From positions 1-64,000 of the forward strand of contig NZ_JAAHHT010000031.1 of the NCBI RefSeq assembly GCF_010672085.1: a DNA stretch of 64,000 nt, written 5' to 3'. The notes beneath the pieces are model-generated. The model worked only from the letters and a program-made list of their open reading frames with translations, was not told the DNA's origin and searched no databases. The DNA is from Okeania sp. SIO3I5. GTDB taxonomy: Bacteria > Cyanobacteriota > Cyanobacteriia > Cyanobacteriales > Microcoleaceae. How positions within the stretch are numbered: the stretch's first letter is position 1; every line of letters starts with the position of its first letter. Shown here piece by piece: positions 35,861 to 44,736 of this stretch. Both the position numbers and the translations under genes were made by a program.

Positions 35861-36030
35861 TCAAAGCGATCGCTCGTGCTGAACAACGTTTGATTTTAGA
35901 AGCAGCTCAACTCAATAATGGATAATGGATAATTGATAATGGATAATGAAAACTACAACAGTATTAGTAGGTTGGGTTTCGTTACCTCAACCCAACATCA
36001 AATGAAGCAGCTCGTATGAGAGTGGGGGAA
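35861..36030 (+). repeat. partial duplication of the PEP-synthase-like gene 3' end
   Basis: AGCGATCGCTCGTGCTGAAC followed by AACGTTTGATTTTAGAAGCA repeats the last codons of the 32691 gene (at about 35217-35258) with few changes. A GCAGCTCGTATGAGAGTGGG piece at about 36005 repeats the final bases once more. So 35286-36004 looks inserted into, or copied with, the gene end. Confidence 0.7.
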
Positions 36031-36199
36031 TCGGGGAGTTGGGGAGCTAGGGAGTAATTTTTTTGCTCTTGTTTGCCCAAAATGTTAACTTTTGAGCAAG
36101 GATTTACAGGTAAAGGTTTTAGCCTTTTTAGGTCGAAAAAAACCAACTTTTCCGTCTAAAAAGCTCAAAATCCTCACTTTTTGAGCAGACAAAATTTGA

Positions 36200-36295
36200 T
36201 TTTTCCACCCTTCCCACCCTTCCCACACTTCCCACACCTCCCACACTTCCCACACCCCCCACACTCCCCACACTCCCCTACTCTCCACTCCCTAT
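36200..36295. repeat. CACACCTCC/CACACTTCC minisatellite at the ggt 3' end
   Basis: A run of 9-bp units (CCCACACTT, CCCACACCT, CCCACACTC) ends in the last codons of the gamma-glutamyltransferase gene. The preceding 36070-36180 stretch is a piece of MITE family D (GGTTTTAGCCTTTTTAGGTC). Confidence 0.8.
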
Positions 36296-38050
36296 TGCCT
36301 CCCCTTCCCCGCGAGGATCTGCCGCTCCTTCCAACATCCCACTCTCATCCACCACAACTATATTTGCATTACCCCAACCACGTCGCATTACCACATCATG
36401 TCCGCGCCGTTTCAACTCATTCACAGTTGCCTCACTAAACCCCCCTGTTTCCAACCTCAACTTATCTGGCAACCATTGATGATGAAAACGTGGAGCAGAT
36501 ACAGCTTCCGCAGCATTCATTTTATATTCCAACACATTCAAGACAACCTGCAAAACCGTCGTAATAATTGTACTTCCCCCAGGAGAACCAGTCGCCATAA
36601 TTAACCTGCCATTCTCTGTCACAATAGTAGGAGTCATACTAGACAAAGGAGTTTTTCTCGGAGCTATAGCATTCGCCTCACCCCCCACCAAACCATACAA
36701 ATTTGGCACCCCAGGAGCAGCAGCAAAATCATCCATCTCATTATTTAACAATATTCCTGTACCAGCAGCTACCACTCCAGCACCAAAACTACCATTAATC
36801 GTATACGTCATACTAATAACATTCCGCTCTTTATCCACTACAGTCAAATGAGTAGTATCAGGAGACTCCAAAACATTACTCCTCAGAACTTCCGGTGATG
36901 CTGGTTCTACTTCACTCGAACGTCTGACTTTTTCAAGATTAATTTCCTCACGTCGTTTTTGCGCATAACTCAAGCTAGTCAACTCCTTGACTGGCACCTC
37001 CACAAAATCTGGGTCTCCCAAATATTTAGAGCGATCGGCATAAGCAACCCGCATTGCCTCAGTCAGTAAATGAATAGTATCAGGATTTTCCCTCCCCCAC
37101 TGTTGCAAGTTAGTCTCTCCCACAATATTTAATATTTGCAGTAGATGTACCCCTCCAGAAGATGGGGGTGGCATCGCACAAACCTTTGCTTCCCGAAACT
37201 TGCCACAAATAGGTTCACGCCATATTGGTTTATAATCTTTCAAATCTTCTAAAGTAATTAGACCTCCTGCTTTAGCCATATCAGTAGCGATCGCTTCAGC
37301 AATTTTACCCGTATAAAAGCTTTGAGGATTTTCAGCAATGATTTCTAAAGTTTGAGCTTTATCCGTTTGAATCAACAGATCGCCCGGTTGATATGCTTGG
37401 CCATTCTTAGTAAATATATCCCTAGCTGCCGGATTTTTATTAATTACCTCCAACCGTCTTTCTAACCTAGAAACGAAGCGATCGCTCACCTCAAACCCAT
37501 CACGAGCATAACGAATAGATGGCTGTAGCAATTCTGACCATGGCAACTTGCCATAGGATTTGTGAACAGTATACAATCCTGCCACAGTTCCCGGCACCCC
37601 CACTGCTAAATGTCCATCTAAACTTGCTCTTTTCTCTACTTCTCCCTGTTCATTAAGGTACATATTTCGGGTTGCTGCTTTAGGCGCTCTTTCCCGAAAA
37701 TCTAGCGATCGAATTTTATACTGTTGAGTCTCAGAACTTTCTGGAGGAGTTCCCAATAACAAAAAACCTCCCCCTCCAATACCCGCCGAAAATGCTTCTA
37801 CTACTGAAATGGCAAAAGCAGTAGCAACCGCTGCGTCTACGGCATTGCCCCCTTTTTCTAGCATTAACTTTCCTGCTTCACTAGCTAGGGGATGAGCAGA
37901 AACTACTATACCTTCCTTACTCCGTTTTAATTCTGCTAGAGGTAGAGATTTTGGAGAGTTGGGAGTACAACCAAACAGAAATAGGGAAACAGCTACACAA
38001 CTAAATATTAGTATTTGGCTTTTAGTCTTAGGGAATTGAATCTGAGGCAT
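36278..38050 (-). CDS. ggt: gamma-glutamyltransferase (Ntn-hydrolase), lipoprotein-type signal
   Basis: A 590-aa precursor. A signal peptide with the lipobox-like LFLFGCTP (Cys28) suggests export and lipid anchoring in the periplasm. Family marks are MLEKGGNAVDAAVATAFA, GIGGGGFLLL, LDFRERAP, GVPGTVAGL, MPPPSSGGVHLLQIL, the catalytic Thr399 in SPDTTHLTVVD (start of the small subunit after self-cleavage), NGSFGAG, NNEMDDF, PLSSMTPTIV and GSPGGSTIITTVLQV. It cleaves gamma-glutamyl bonds, mainly of glutathione. Length is normal. The last residues (GRGEGEAIGSGE) run into the minisatellite, so the C-terminal tip may be changed. Confidence 0.95.
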   Translation of the reverse strand: MPQIQFPKTKSQILIFSCVAVSLFLFGCTPNSPKSLPLAELKRSKEGIVVSAHPLASEAGKLMLEKGGNAVDAAVATAFAISVVEAFSAGIGGGGFLLLGTPPESSETQQYKIRSLDFRERAPKAATRNMYLNEQGEVEKRASLDGHLAVGVPGTVAGLYTVHKSYGKLPWSELLQPSIRYARDGFEVSDRFVSRLERRLEVINKNPAARDIFTKNGQAYQPGDLLIQTDKAQTLEIIAENPQSFYTGKIAEAIATDMAKAGGLITLEDLKDYKPIWREPICGKFREAKVCAMPPPSSGGVHLLQILNIVGETNLQQWGRENPDTIHLLTEAMRVAYADRSKYLGDPDFVEVPVKELTSLSYAQKRREEINLEKVRRSSEVEPASPEVLRSNVLESPDTTHLTVVDKERNVISMTYTINGSFGAGVVAAGTGILLNNEMDDFAAAPGVPNLYGLVGGEANAIAPRKTPLSSMTPTIVTENGRLIMATGSPGGSTIITTVLQVVLNVLEYKMNAAEAVSAPRFHHQWLPDKLRLETGGFSEATVNELKRRGHDVVMRRGWGNANIVVVDESGMLEGAADPRGEGEAIGSGE

Positions 38051-38421
38051 TTAGCAACTACTGAGATTAACTTTGATATTTTTAACTTCCTTAAATTTAT
38101 CAAAATTAATCAATTCAAAATTCCAGATAATTACTGGGAGTAAGTAAGCGCCAGGATAACAATTCAAAATTCAAAATTATTAATTCAAAATTATCTTTTC
38201 CTCATGCCTGCATTTTGCATTTTTAATTTTGAATTCAAAAAATGGTCATGGAACCTCGCCTTTTCAACTAACCCTTGTTCCTTACTCCCTGCTCCCTACT
38301 CCCAAAAAATTGAAAAATAGATTACAAATATTTCTGAGATAAATTATTGGCCTATAAACCATTTAATTTATCAAAATTACAAATTTGTCTTAAAATTTTA
38401 TTAATGACTATTACAACTTTA

Positions 38422-38728
38422 TTGACATACTCCCGACGTTGCCCTTCTATTCCCCCCTTTCAAAGGGGGGTTAGGGGGGATGGAAAAATAGGGATTCTTC
38501 AGTCTGGGAAACCCTGACCGCTGCGCATGACAGAGGTGATGTCCTCCCCCTGTGTTGACATTGATAATAACAAAATGCTCCTAGCTTGTGTCTTGGGCCT
38601 ATGAACGTTTAGCTTATGAAAGTATCCGAATCCTGGCCCTGGCTTTCATCCCGACGCTCCCCCTCCCCCCTTTCCAAGGGGGGTTAGGGGGGATGGAGAG
38701 CGCGGGACTTCCCGCCAGGAAAGTTAAA
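38422..38728 (-). mobile_element. TnpB-transposon deletion derivative, copy 1
   Basis: The ends are TTGACATACTCCCGACGTTG and GGGACTTCCCGCCAGGAAAG followed by TTAAA. Both ends match the decayed TnpB element at 41370-43382 in inverse orientation. The retained interior next to the TTGACATAC end (GATTCTTCAGTCTGGG ... GAGGTGATGTCCTCC) equals the tnpB 3' end, where the guide (omega) RNA of such elements is made. The tnpB body is deleted. A CCCCCTTTCAAAGGGGGG repeat is inserted near each end. Confidence 0.8.
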
Positions 38729-38757
38729 AACGAATACTGTTCTAGATTTTTGTAATT

Positions 38758-39020
38758 AGGGCTTGCTGATTCAATCTAAAAGCATTGATCTATAAAAGCT
38801 TTCGCCTGTGGGTTTGGGAAAAAAGTGCAAGCAAAGTGCTAACTATAGCTTAAAATGTGAGGATTTTGACCAGACAAGAGAAGAAAAATTAAGGGACTTT
38901 AATATCCGACTACATCCTCTGTAATTATCCTGTCTCCTGTCTCCTGTTTCCTGTCTCCTGTCTCTAGTCTCTAGTCTCCTGAGGACTACCCTTCCCCATA
39001 AGACTTTTTCAGCAAGCCCT
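38758..39020. mobile_element. MITE family D, copy 2
   Basis: The ends are AGGGCTTGCTGATT and TTTTTCAGCAAGCCCT, a near-perfect 15-bp inverted repeat. The interior shares AATCTAAAAGCATT and AATTAAGGG-type pieces with 19034-19270 and contains CCTGTCTCCTGT repeats. Confidence 0.8.
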
Positions 39021-39149
39021 AATTAATTTAAGCTTTTTTTAAACACAAAACAATTTTTAAACTGTATTGAAAGTCCAATACTTTTGGATTACCACTAAAT
39101 TTTGTAATTGTCAATAAAAAAACCTTTACCTTTATAGTTTTAAATAATT

Positions 39150-39923
39150 ATGATGGAATGGCAAGAAAATTCTGGTAATTGGGTATTAATACCTTCTCAC
39201 CCCAAAGCAGTCATACATTTTTTAGGTGGAGCATTTGTCGCAACTGCACCCCATATCACATATCGTTGGTTATTGGAGATTCTAGCAAATCAAGGCTATG
39301 CAGTAATAGCTACTCCTTTTATTAATACTTTAGATCATTTAGTAATGGCTAAAAATGTTCTCAGCACTTTTGAGAATTGTCTTAATAATTTATATGCTAG
39401 TCGAATGCTCAGAAAAAAATCTTTACCCATATATGGAATTGGGCATAGTATGGGATCTAAGTTACATTTACTTATCGGTAGTTTATTTTCCATAAAAAGG
39501 GCTGGCAATATTCTTATATCTTTCAATAACTTTGCAGCTCGTGATGCCATCCCCCTAGTCGAACAAATATCTCCTGTAGTGAAAGTAGAGTTTACTCCTT
39601 CGCCACAAATGACAAACCGCCTGATTCAAAAGCGTTATCGAATTCCACGGAATTTATTGATTAAATTTAATGATGATAATTTAGACCAAACTCTTCGTTT
39701 GAGCGATATATTACGACTAAATTTTCCCAGTATGGTAACAGTTCAGAAATTAAACGGAAACCATTTAACACCCTTAGGTCAAGATTTAAGTTGGTCTGTA
39801 GGACAAGTATATACACCTGTAGATGCCCTAGCTCAATGGCTGAAACAAGAGATTTATCGGGACTTAAATCAACTTAAACGTGAAATCCTACTTTGGCTGA
39901 ATCCTCTAGCAAAAATATCATAA
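39150..39923 (+). CDS. DUF1350 family alpha/beta-hydrolase-like protein
   Basis: A 257-aa protein of the cyanobacterial/plastid DUF1350 family: WVLIPSHPKAVIHFLGGAFV, APHITYRWLLEIL, YAVIATPFINTLDH, the nucleophile-elbow-like YGIGHSMGSKLHLL, NNFAARDAIP, FTPSPQMTNRLI and a late LNGNHLTPLGQD carrying a His. The fold suggests a serine hydrolase; no substrate is known. The gene is convergent with the RsbW-like gene at 39947 (24 nt apart). No signal peptide. The family call is firm; function is open. Confidence 0.88.
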   Translation: MMEWQENSGNWVLIPSHPKAVIHFLGGAFVATAPHITYRWLLEILANQGYAVIATPFINTLDHLVMAKNVLSTFENCLNNLYASRMLRKKSLPIYGIGHSMGSKLHLLIGSLFSIKRAGNILISFNNFAARDAIPLVEQISPVVKVEFTPSPQMTNRLIQKRYRIPRNLLIKFNDDNLDQTLRLSDILRLNFPSMVTVQKLNGNHLTPLGQDLSWSVGQVYTPVDALAQWLKQEIYRDLNQLKREILLWLNPLAKIS

Positions 39924-39946
39924 CTTTATCCCGATCAATTCCAGAT

Positions 39947-40447
39947 TTAGGTATTACCATCAGAAGTATTATTTTCTTCTTGGGTAGGTGGCCAATATTT
40001 TTTGACAATTAACAAACAATTACGATGATCAGATGTACGGGTATAACTAATATTGTCTGCGATCGCATACATTAATTTTATACCCCATCCACCACCAGCC
40101 CAGATATCTGTTTGAGTGGGTTGCTGTTTTAGCCATTCAAGCAATTCAAAAGGTTGACCATAATCCCAAATTGTAATTTCCACTTGTTCAGTATAGATTT
40201 GAACTTCAATATCTATAGGTGTTTCTCTAGGTAAATATTTATGGGCATGGCGGACAACATTAGTAAAACCCTCAACTAAAGCTAGCTCACACTCTAACCA
40301 AACTTTTTTGGGAATTGGTGTTTGGTGCAACTGCTCAAACCAAGATAAAACCTTGTCGTTTTCTTCCAGGTCTGAAAAAACCTGTAAATCAGCTTGCTCA
40401 AACTTTGGTAATTTATCAGAATCTTTTACTTTAGTCACACTTCGCAT
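39947..40447 (-). CDS. RsbW-like anti-sigma/serine kinase, 5' end cut by a MITE
   Basis: A 166-aa HATPase_c protein of the RsbW/SpoIIAB type. The N box is in VEGFTNVVRHAHKY, the G1 box in IWDYGQPFELLEW and the G2 box in GGGWGIKLMYAIAD. It should bind a sigma factor or phosphorylate a STAS-domain protein such as the one at 45970. It is a close paralogue of the 40833 gene. Its original first codons (GTGAAATATTATTTAA on the minus strand, 40739-40724) are separated from the rest by the element at 40457-40728. The present start is Met-Arg-Ser-Val, where the paralogue has Lys-Arg-Ser-Val. Losing about ten N-terminal residues outside the ATP-binding core may be tolerated. Confidence 0.85.
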   Translation of the reverse strand: MRSVTKVKDSDKLPKFEQADLQVFSDLEENDKVLSWFEQLHQTPIPKKVWLECELALVEGFTNVVRHAHKYLPRETPIDIEVQIYTEQVEITIWDYGQPFELLEWLKQQPTQTDIWAGGGWGIKLMYAIADNISYTRTSDHRNCLLIVKKYWPPTQEENNTSDGNT

Positions 40448-40456
40448 CTTAAGTAA

Positions 40457-40728
40457 TTGACATACTCCCGACGTTGCCCTTACGGGAATTATAGGGATTC
40501 TTCAGTCTGGGAAACCCTGACCGCTGTTTAGACAGAGGTGATGTCCTCCCCCTGTTTTGACATTGATAATAACAAAATGCTCCTAAAAGTGTCAAGGGCA
40601 TATAAACGTTTAGCTTATGAAGGTATCCGAATCCAGGCCCAGGCTTTCATCCCGACGCTCCCCTCCCCCCTTCCAAAGGGGGGTTAGGGGGGATGGAGAG
40701 CGCGGGACTTCCCGCCAGGAAAGTTAAA
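40457..40728 (-). mobile_element. TnpB-transposon deletion derivative, copy 2, inside a kinase gene
   Basis: TTGACATACTCCCGACGTTG to CGGGACTTCCCGCCAGGAAA then GTTAAA. It sits in the 5' coding part of the RsbW-like gene. Joining the two flanks (TTTAA from one side, AATTACTTAAG from the other) rebuilds a frame that aligns with the paralogue. The duplicated GATGTCCTCCCCCTGT hairpin region is kept. Confidence 0.82.
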
Positions 40729-40832
40729 TAATATTTCACATACTATGATTTTAGAGTATCTGTCGATTACAAGTATAAAAATTTCTTAACCAAACCTAAA
40801 GATACAATATTATAACCTTACACTGACAAAAT

Positions 40833-41363
40833 TCAGATTTTATCAAAATTAAAGTTGTCATTTTCAGTTTTGGGATATAACCAATAATGTTTAGTAATAA
40901 ACAAACAGTTACGATTATCAGATGTATGGGTATAACTAATATTGTCTGCTATTGCACACATTATTCTTATACCCCGTCCACCAGGATCAAACATATCTGG
41001 CTCTGGTTGTACTTTTAACCATTCCTTCAAGTCAAAAGGCTGACCATAATCCCAAATTCTAATTTCCAGGTAGTCAGTATACATTGTAACTTCAATATCT
41101 ATAGGTGTTTCTCTAGGCAAATATTTATGGGCATGGCGAGTTGCATTAGTAAAACCTTCAGCCACAGCCAATTCACATTGTATCCAAACTGTTTTTGGAA
41201 TTGGTGCTTGATGCAAATGCTCAAACCATGCCAAAACTTTGTCATTTTCTCCCAAGTCTGAATGAACTTGCAAATCAGCTTTGCGAAACTTTGGTAATTG
41301 ATCGGAACCTTTCACGTTAGTCACACTTCGCTTCTTAAGTAATTTAGATAATAATTCTTTCAT
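40833..41363 (-). CDS. RsbW-like anti-sigma/serine kinase (paralogue)
   Basis: A 176-aa HATPase_c protein. It has the N box AEGFTNATRHAHKY, G1 box IWDYGQPFDLKEW and G2 box PGGRGIRIMCAIAD. About 70% of positions match the 39947 gene, so the two are a tandem duplication. It keeps the full N-terminus MKELLSKLLKKRSVT. Expected roles are phosphorylation of an anti-anti-sigma factor (STAS, 45970) opposed by the PP2C phosphatase (43558), or direct capture of a sigma factor. A TnpB element begins 7 bp upstream of the ATG, so the native promoter has been displaced. Confidence 0.88.
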   Translation of the reverse strand: MKELLSKLLKKRSVTNVKGSDQLPKFRKADLQVHSDLGENDKVLAWFEHLHQAPIPKTVWIQCELAVAEGFTNATRHAHKYLPRETPIDIEVTMYTDYLEIRIWDYGQPFDLKEWLKVQPEPDMFDPGGRGIRIMCAIADNISYTHTSDNRNCLFITKHYWLYPKTENDNFNFDKI

Positions 41364-41369
41364 TTATAT

Positions 41370-43382
41370 TTTAACTCCCCCGGCGGGAAGTCCCGCGCTC
41401 TCCAGTTGGCGGAGCCTAGCGGCAGCTATTAGGGGAGCGGAGGGATGGAAAAGCCGGGCGTTATCTGTGTGGTTTATCCTGATTTCCTAAGCTATTGACA
41501 ATTATATATATATAGTCATTATTATATTATAATAACAGGTATATAAAAATAAGGTCAATTCTCTATGCTATTGAAATACAAGGTCCTTGCTAAAGCCCCA
41601 TAAAATTAAAACAGTTATTATTGTCAATTGGTTAGAATTAGCTAGAAAACAATATAATTACCGTTTAGCTGAAAGGCTGAATTGGTTCGAAGCAACCCGC
41701 ACACTACTTAACGCTTGTCCTCTTAATGTTTCAGTAGTAGGGACGTTGCATAACAAAAATGCGTTTTCCGTTCCGGAATGCTCCGCAAACATGTCGCGCA
41801 GCGTTAACGAACTTGTGCTTTAGCTAAACATCCGTACAACGGATTTATCACGCATCTTCCCGAATTTAGAACACAAACACGTGACGGCAGGAAAAAGGAC
41901 AGCAATGATAATCCGATAACCAAGAAAGGAGATAAGCATCCGAATATAATTAACGGATATGTTGTTTGGGAAACTGTTCAATTAGCAGACTTAGCACAAA
42001 CTAAAAAACTTTTCCCTGAGTACAAGTCTATCCATTCCCAAGTTTTCCAAGATGTTATCCAACGTGTACAAACAACAATGGATAATTTGTGCCTTGCCTG
42101 ACAAAAATGGTAAAACAAGTGGTAGACCTAAATTCAAAGGAAAACGCTATTATAATTCGTTCAGTTATCCTCAGTTATCAAATACCAATATTGTCAAAAA
42201 TGCTAACGGTCGTTATTGTGTGAATCTACCAAAAATTGGTTTAGTCCCCTTTGTCTACAATCGCCCAATACCGATAGGTTTCAAGGTTAAGGCAGGTACA
42301 GTAATCCGCTTCGCGGATGGCTGGTATCTTAGCTTCACAATAGAAGATCAAGACGTCCGTGTAGAGGTTGCAGAAATTCAACCCACCGAAGATAACTCAT
42401 GCATGTACTGACTTGGGATTATTATATTATGCTGTTACCAGTGATGGTGAGTTTATAGAAGTACCATTATTTTTGAGGCTCTGTGAACATCGCTTGTCTA
42501 AACTACAAGTAAGATTGGCCAAAAAGTCCAAGAATTCTAAGGCTTGGAAAATTCTCAAAAGGTAAGATCGCCAAACTACATCAACTAATAGCTAGACAGC
42601 GTTTAGACTGGCAATTCAAACTTGCTTATCATCTGTTTTCAGACGTAAGTATAATATTCTAGGAAGACTTACAGATAGGAAACTTAGTTGGGCGCTGCAA
42701 AGCTAAGTTAGGCAGTAACGGTCAGTTTTTACCCAACGGTCAATCAGCAAAATCAGGATTGAATAAGTCTTTGCAAGATGCAGCTACTGTCAATTTCTTG
42801 ATTCTTAAAGTATGTTGCCTGGAAGCTTGGTAAAAAAATCATCAAAGTAAACCCAAAAGGCACATCTCAATATTGCTGGGAATGCTTAAATAAAGTCTCT
42901 AAAAGCTTATCAGAGCGTTTCGCTGCCCGACATGAAAGGCATTCATGTCCCAGATGTGGACAAGAATTAGATAGAGATTATAACTCAGCACTCCTAATAC
43001 AAAAAATAGGATTGTTGTCAATACAGGAGGAGGACATCACTTCTGTTAAAACTGCAGTCAGAGCTGATCTGACTGAAGAATCCCGCGCTCTCCATCCCCC
43101 CTAACCCCCCGATGATGCGCTATCCCTGATCAGGAACTCCTGAAACCCTTGTGGGAGGGTGGGGAAGATGGGGAGGAGGGGGAGGAGGGGGAGGAAGAAT
43201 TCTGTCTACAGTTATCAAAAAAAATGTATTTTTAAACACATTTTTCTCCCAAAAAAAGCCTTTGAGGAGCTTGCGCATAACTTGTCTATGTTGTCAAGTT
43301 TTATGAAAAGAGAAAGATGTTTATAAAGCATAGCTTGGAAATGGGGGAGGGGAGCGTCGGGAGTATGTCAAGTTATATTATC
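41370..43382 (+). mobile_element. decayed IS605-group TnpB transposon (source type of the deletion derivatives)
   Basis: The left end is TTTAACTCCCCCGGCGGGAA and the right end GGAGCGTCGGGAGTATGTCA. The tnpB pseudogene runs left to right. A GGACGTT-family element (about 41742-41823) is inserted near the start and a GGGGAGGAG minisatellite piece (about 43117-43195) in the right end. No tnpA is present. The short derivatives at 38422, 40457 and 56453 share both ends. Confidence 0.8.
41590..43110 (+). pseudogene. tnpB: tnpB, RNA-guided nuclease of C4 zinc-finger type, multiply broken
   Basis: Pieces in several frames form one TnpB. They run N-terminal KTVIIVNWLELARKQYNYRL; HPYNGFITHLPEF ... INGYVVWETVQLADLAQ; KTSGRPKFKGKRYYNSF ... 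VNLPKIGLVPFVYNRPIP; GWYLSFTIEDQDVRVEV; the RuvC-I Asp in TDLGLLYYAVTSDGEF; ARQRLDWQFKLAYHLF; and the C-terminal SQYCWECLNKVSKSL ... HSCPRCGQELDRDYNSALLI with four zinc Cys and the last RuvC Asp. There is an inserted repeat after codon 45 and at least three frameshifts, so no active product is expected. Confidence 0.85.
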
Positions 43383-43557
43383 AAAATAATTGGGTCTCGC
43401 AACCCCACCTTGATCGGCAAAATGTTTTTGGAGGGTTACTCGCGTATCCCCGTTACAAAAACAACTTCTGAATTCTGACTTCTGACTTCGTTAAGGAGTA
43501 TCTGTCTAAAATTCATGTAAATAAAAATGACAAACTTTTGGTGGTCTACTCACTTTT
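43383..43557. other. short upstream region of the response-regulator gene
   Basis: AT-moderate sequence including TTCTGACTTCTGACTTC repeats. There is no strong Shine-Dalgarno before the ATG at 43558. The in-frame Met at 43600 (MIYKILVIDD) is the more usual start for a receiver domain. Confidence 0.4.
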
Positions 43558-44736
43558 ATGTCGGCTTTAGCTGAAATGGTGAATTGTTTAACTAAGTCCA
43601 TGATATATAAAATTTTGGTGATTGATGATGATACTGCCATTCAAGAATTGCTCAAAAGGGTTCTGCGGAAACAGGGTTATGAGGTGACAGTAGCAAGTAA
43701 CGGTGAAGAAGGTTTTGAACAGGCCAAGATCCTACAACCTGCTTTGATTATCTGTGACTGGATTATGCCACGACTCACGGGAATAGAAGTATGCCGTAGG
43801 GTTAAAGCTAGTTCTGAGTTGTCTACTACTTTCTTCATTCTCTTAACTTCTTTAGGAACAACTAAAGATCGAGTCGAAGGTCTGGATGGTGGTGCTGATG
43901 ACTTTATTTCTAAACCCATAGAAATGAATGAACTGAAGGCTAGAGTTAGAGCTGGACTGCGACTACATCAGCTTTCTCAAGACTTACAGACTCAAAAGCA
44001 ACTAATAGAAGCAGAATTAGCTGAAGCTGCTGACTATGTACGTTCCCTCCTACCAGAACCTTTAACTAAACCAGTAAAAATTGAATCAGAGTTTATTCCT
44101 TCTCGCAAGTTAGGGGGAGACTGTTTTGATTATTATTGGTTAGATGAAAATTACTTAGCTGTATATTTACTTGATGTAGCTGGCCATGGTTTACGGGCAG
44201 CACTTCCTTCAGTTTCAGTTTTAAATTTGTTAAGGTCAAAGGCCATACCTAATTTAGATTACCATCAACCTAGTGATGTACTTAGAGCTTTAAATAACAC
44301 TTACCAGATAACCTACCAAAATGATAAATATTTTACTATTTGGTATGGCGTGTATAATTTTTCCCAAGATGAACTGGTTTATGCAAGTGCTGGTCATCCT
44401 CCAGCTATTTTAATCTCAGGTGATGGTCAGCAAACTCAGGCGAATAAATTGAAAACTCCAGGAATGCCTATTGGTATGTTTCCAGAAGCTACTTATGTAG
44501 ACAATTCTTGTTTAGTAGAAAAGTCTAGCTCCCTTTATATATTTAGTGATGGTGTCTACGAAATTTCTTTATCTGAGGAAGAAATCTGGGGAATAGATAA
44601 TTTTATTAATATAATTTTAGAATATCATAGATATGGTTCTTGCGATCTAAACAAAATATTAGACTATGTGCGAGAGTTAAATTGTAGTGATGTATTTAGT
44701 GATGATTTTTCTTTGTTAAAAGTTGTCTTTGGTTAG
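43558..44736 (+). CDS. response regulator with PP2C/SpoIIE-type phosphatase output (RsbU-like)
   Basis: A 392-aa protein. The receiver domain (about 17-135) has the acidic pocket VIDDD, phospho-acceptor Asp67 in IICDWIMP, Thr/Ser in LLTSLG and Lys119 in FISKP. A short coiled linker leads to a PPM phosphatase domain (about 165-392): LGGDCFDYYW, LLDVAGHGLRAALP, YASAGHPPAILI and YIFSDGVYEIS supply the metal-binding Asp and Gly residues. It should dephosphorylate a STAS anti-anti-sigma protein when its receiver is phosphorylated, completing the switch formed with the RsbW-like kinases and the 45970 gene. The start may be Met15 (43600), giving 378 aa. Confidence 0.93.
   Translation: MSALAEMVNCLTKSMIYKILVIDDDTAIQELLKRVLRKQGYEVTVASNGEEGFEQAKILQPALIICDWIMPRLTGIEVCRRVKASSELSTTFFILLTSLGTTKDRVEGLDGGADDFISKPIEMNELKARVRAGLRLHQLSQDLQTQKQLIEAELAEAADYVRSLLPEPLTKPVKIESEFIPSRKLGGDCFDYYWLDENYLAVYLLDVAGHGLRAALPSVSVLNLLRSKAIPNLDYHQPSDVLRALNNTYQITYQNDKYFTIWYGVYNFSQDELVYASAGHPPAILISGDGQQTQANKLKTPGMPIGMFPEATYVDNSCLVEKSSSLYIFSDGVYEISLSEEEIWGIDNFINIILEYHRYGSCDLNKILDYVRELNCSDVFSDDFSLLKVVFG

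Larger units (their letters stand above)
38051..39149. other. 1.1-kb spacer made of two mobile elements
   Basis: AT-rich sequence, then a TnpB-transposon deletion derivative (38422-38728), then MITE family D (38758-39020). No gene was seen. The AT-rich 39020-39149 stretch should hold the promoter of the DUF1350 gene. Confidence 0.6.

Noticed and set aside
41587-42565. Three separate small proteins (78, 119 and 65 aa)
   Set aside because: They are consecutive pieces of one frameshifted tnpB, as shown by the order of TnpB motifs.
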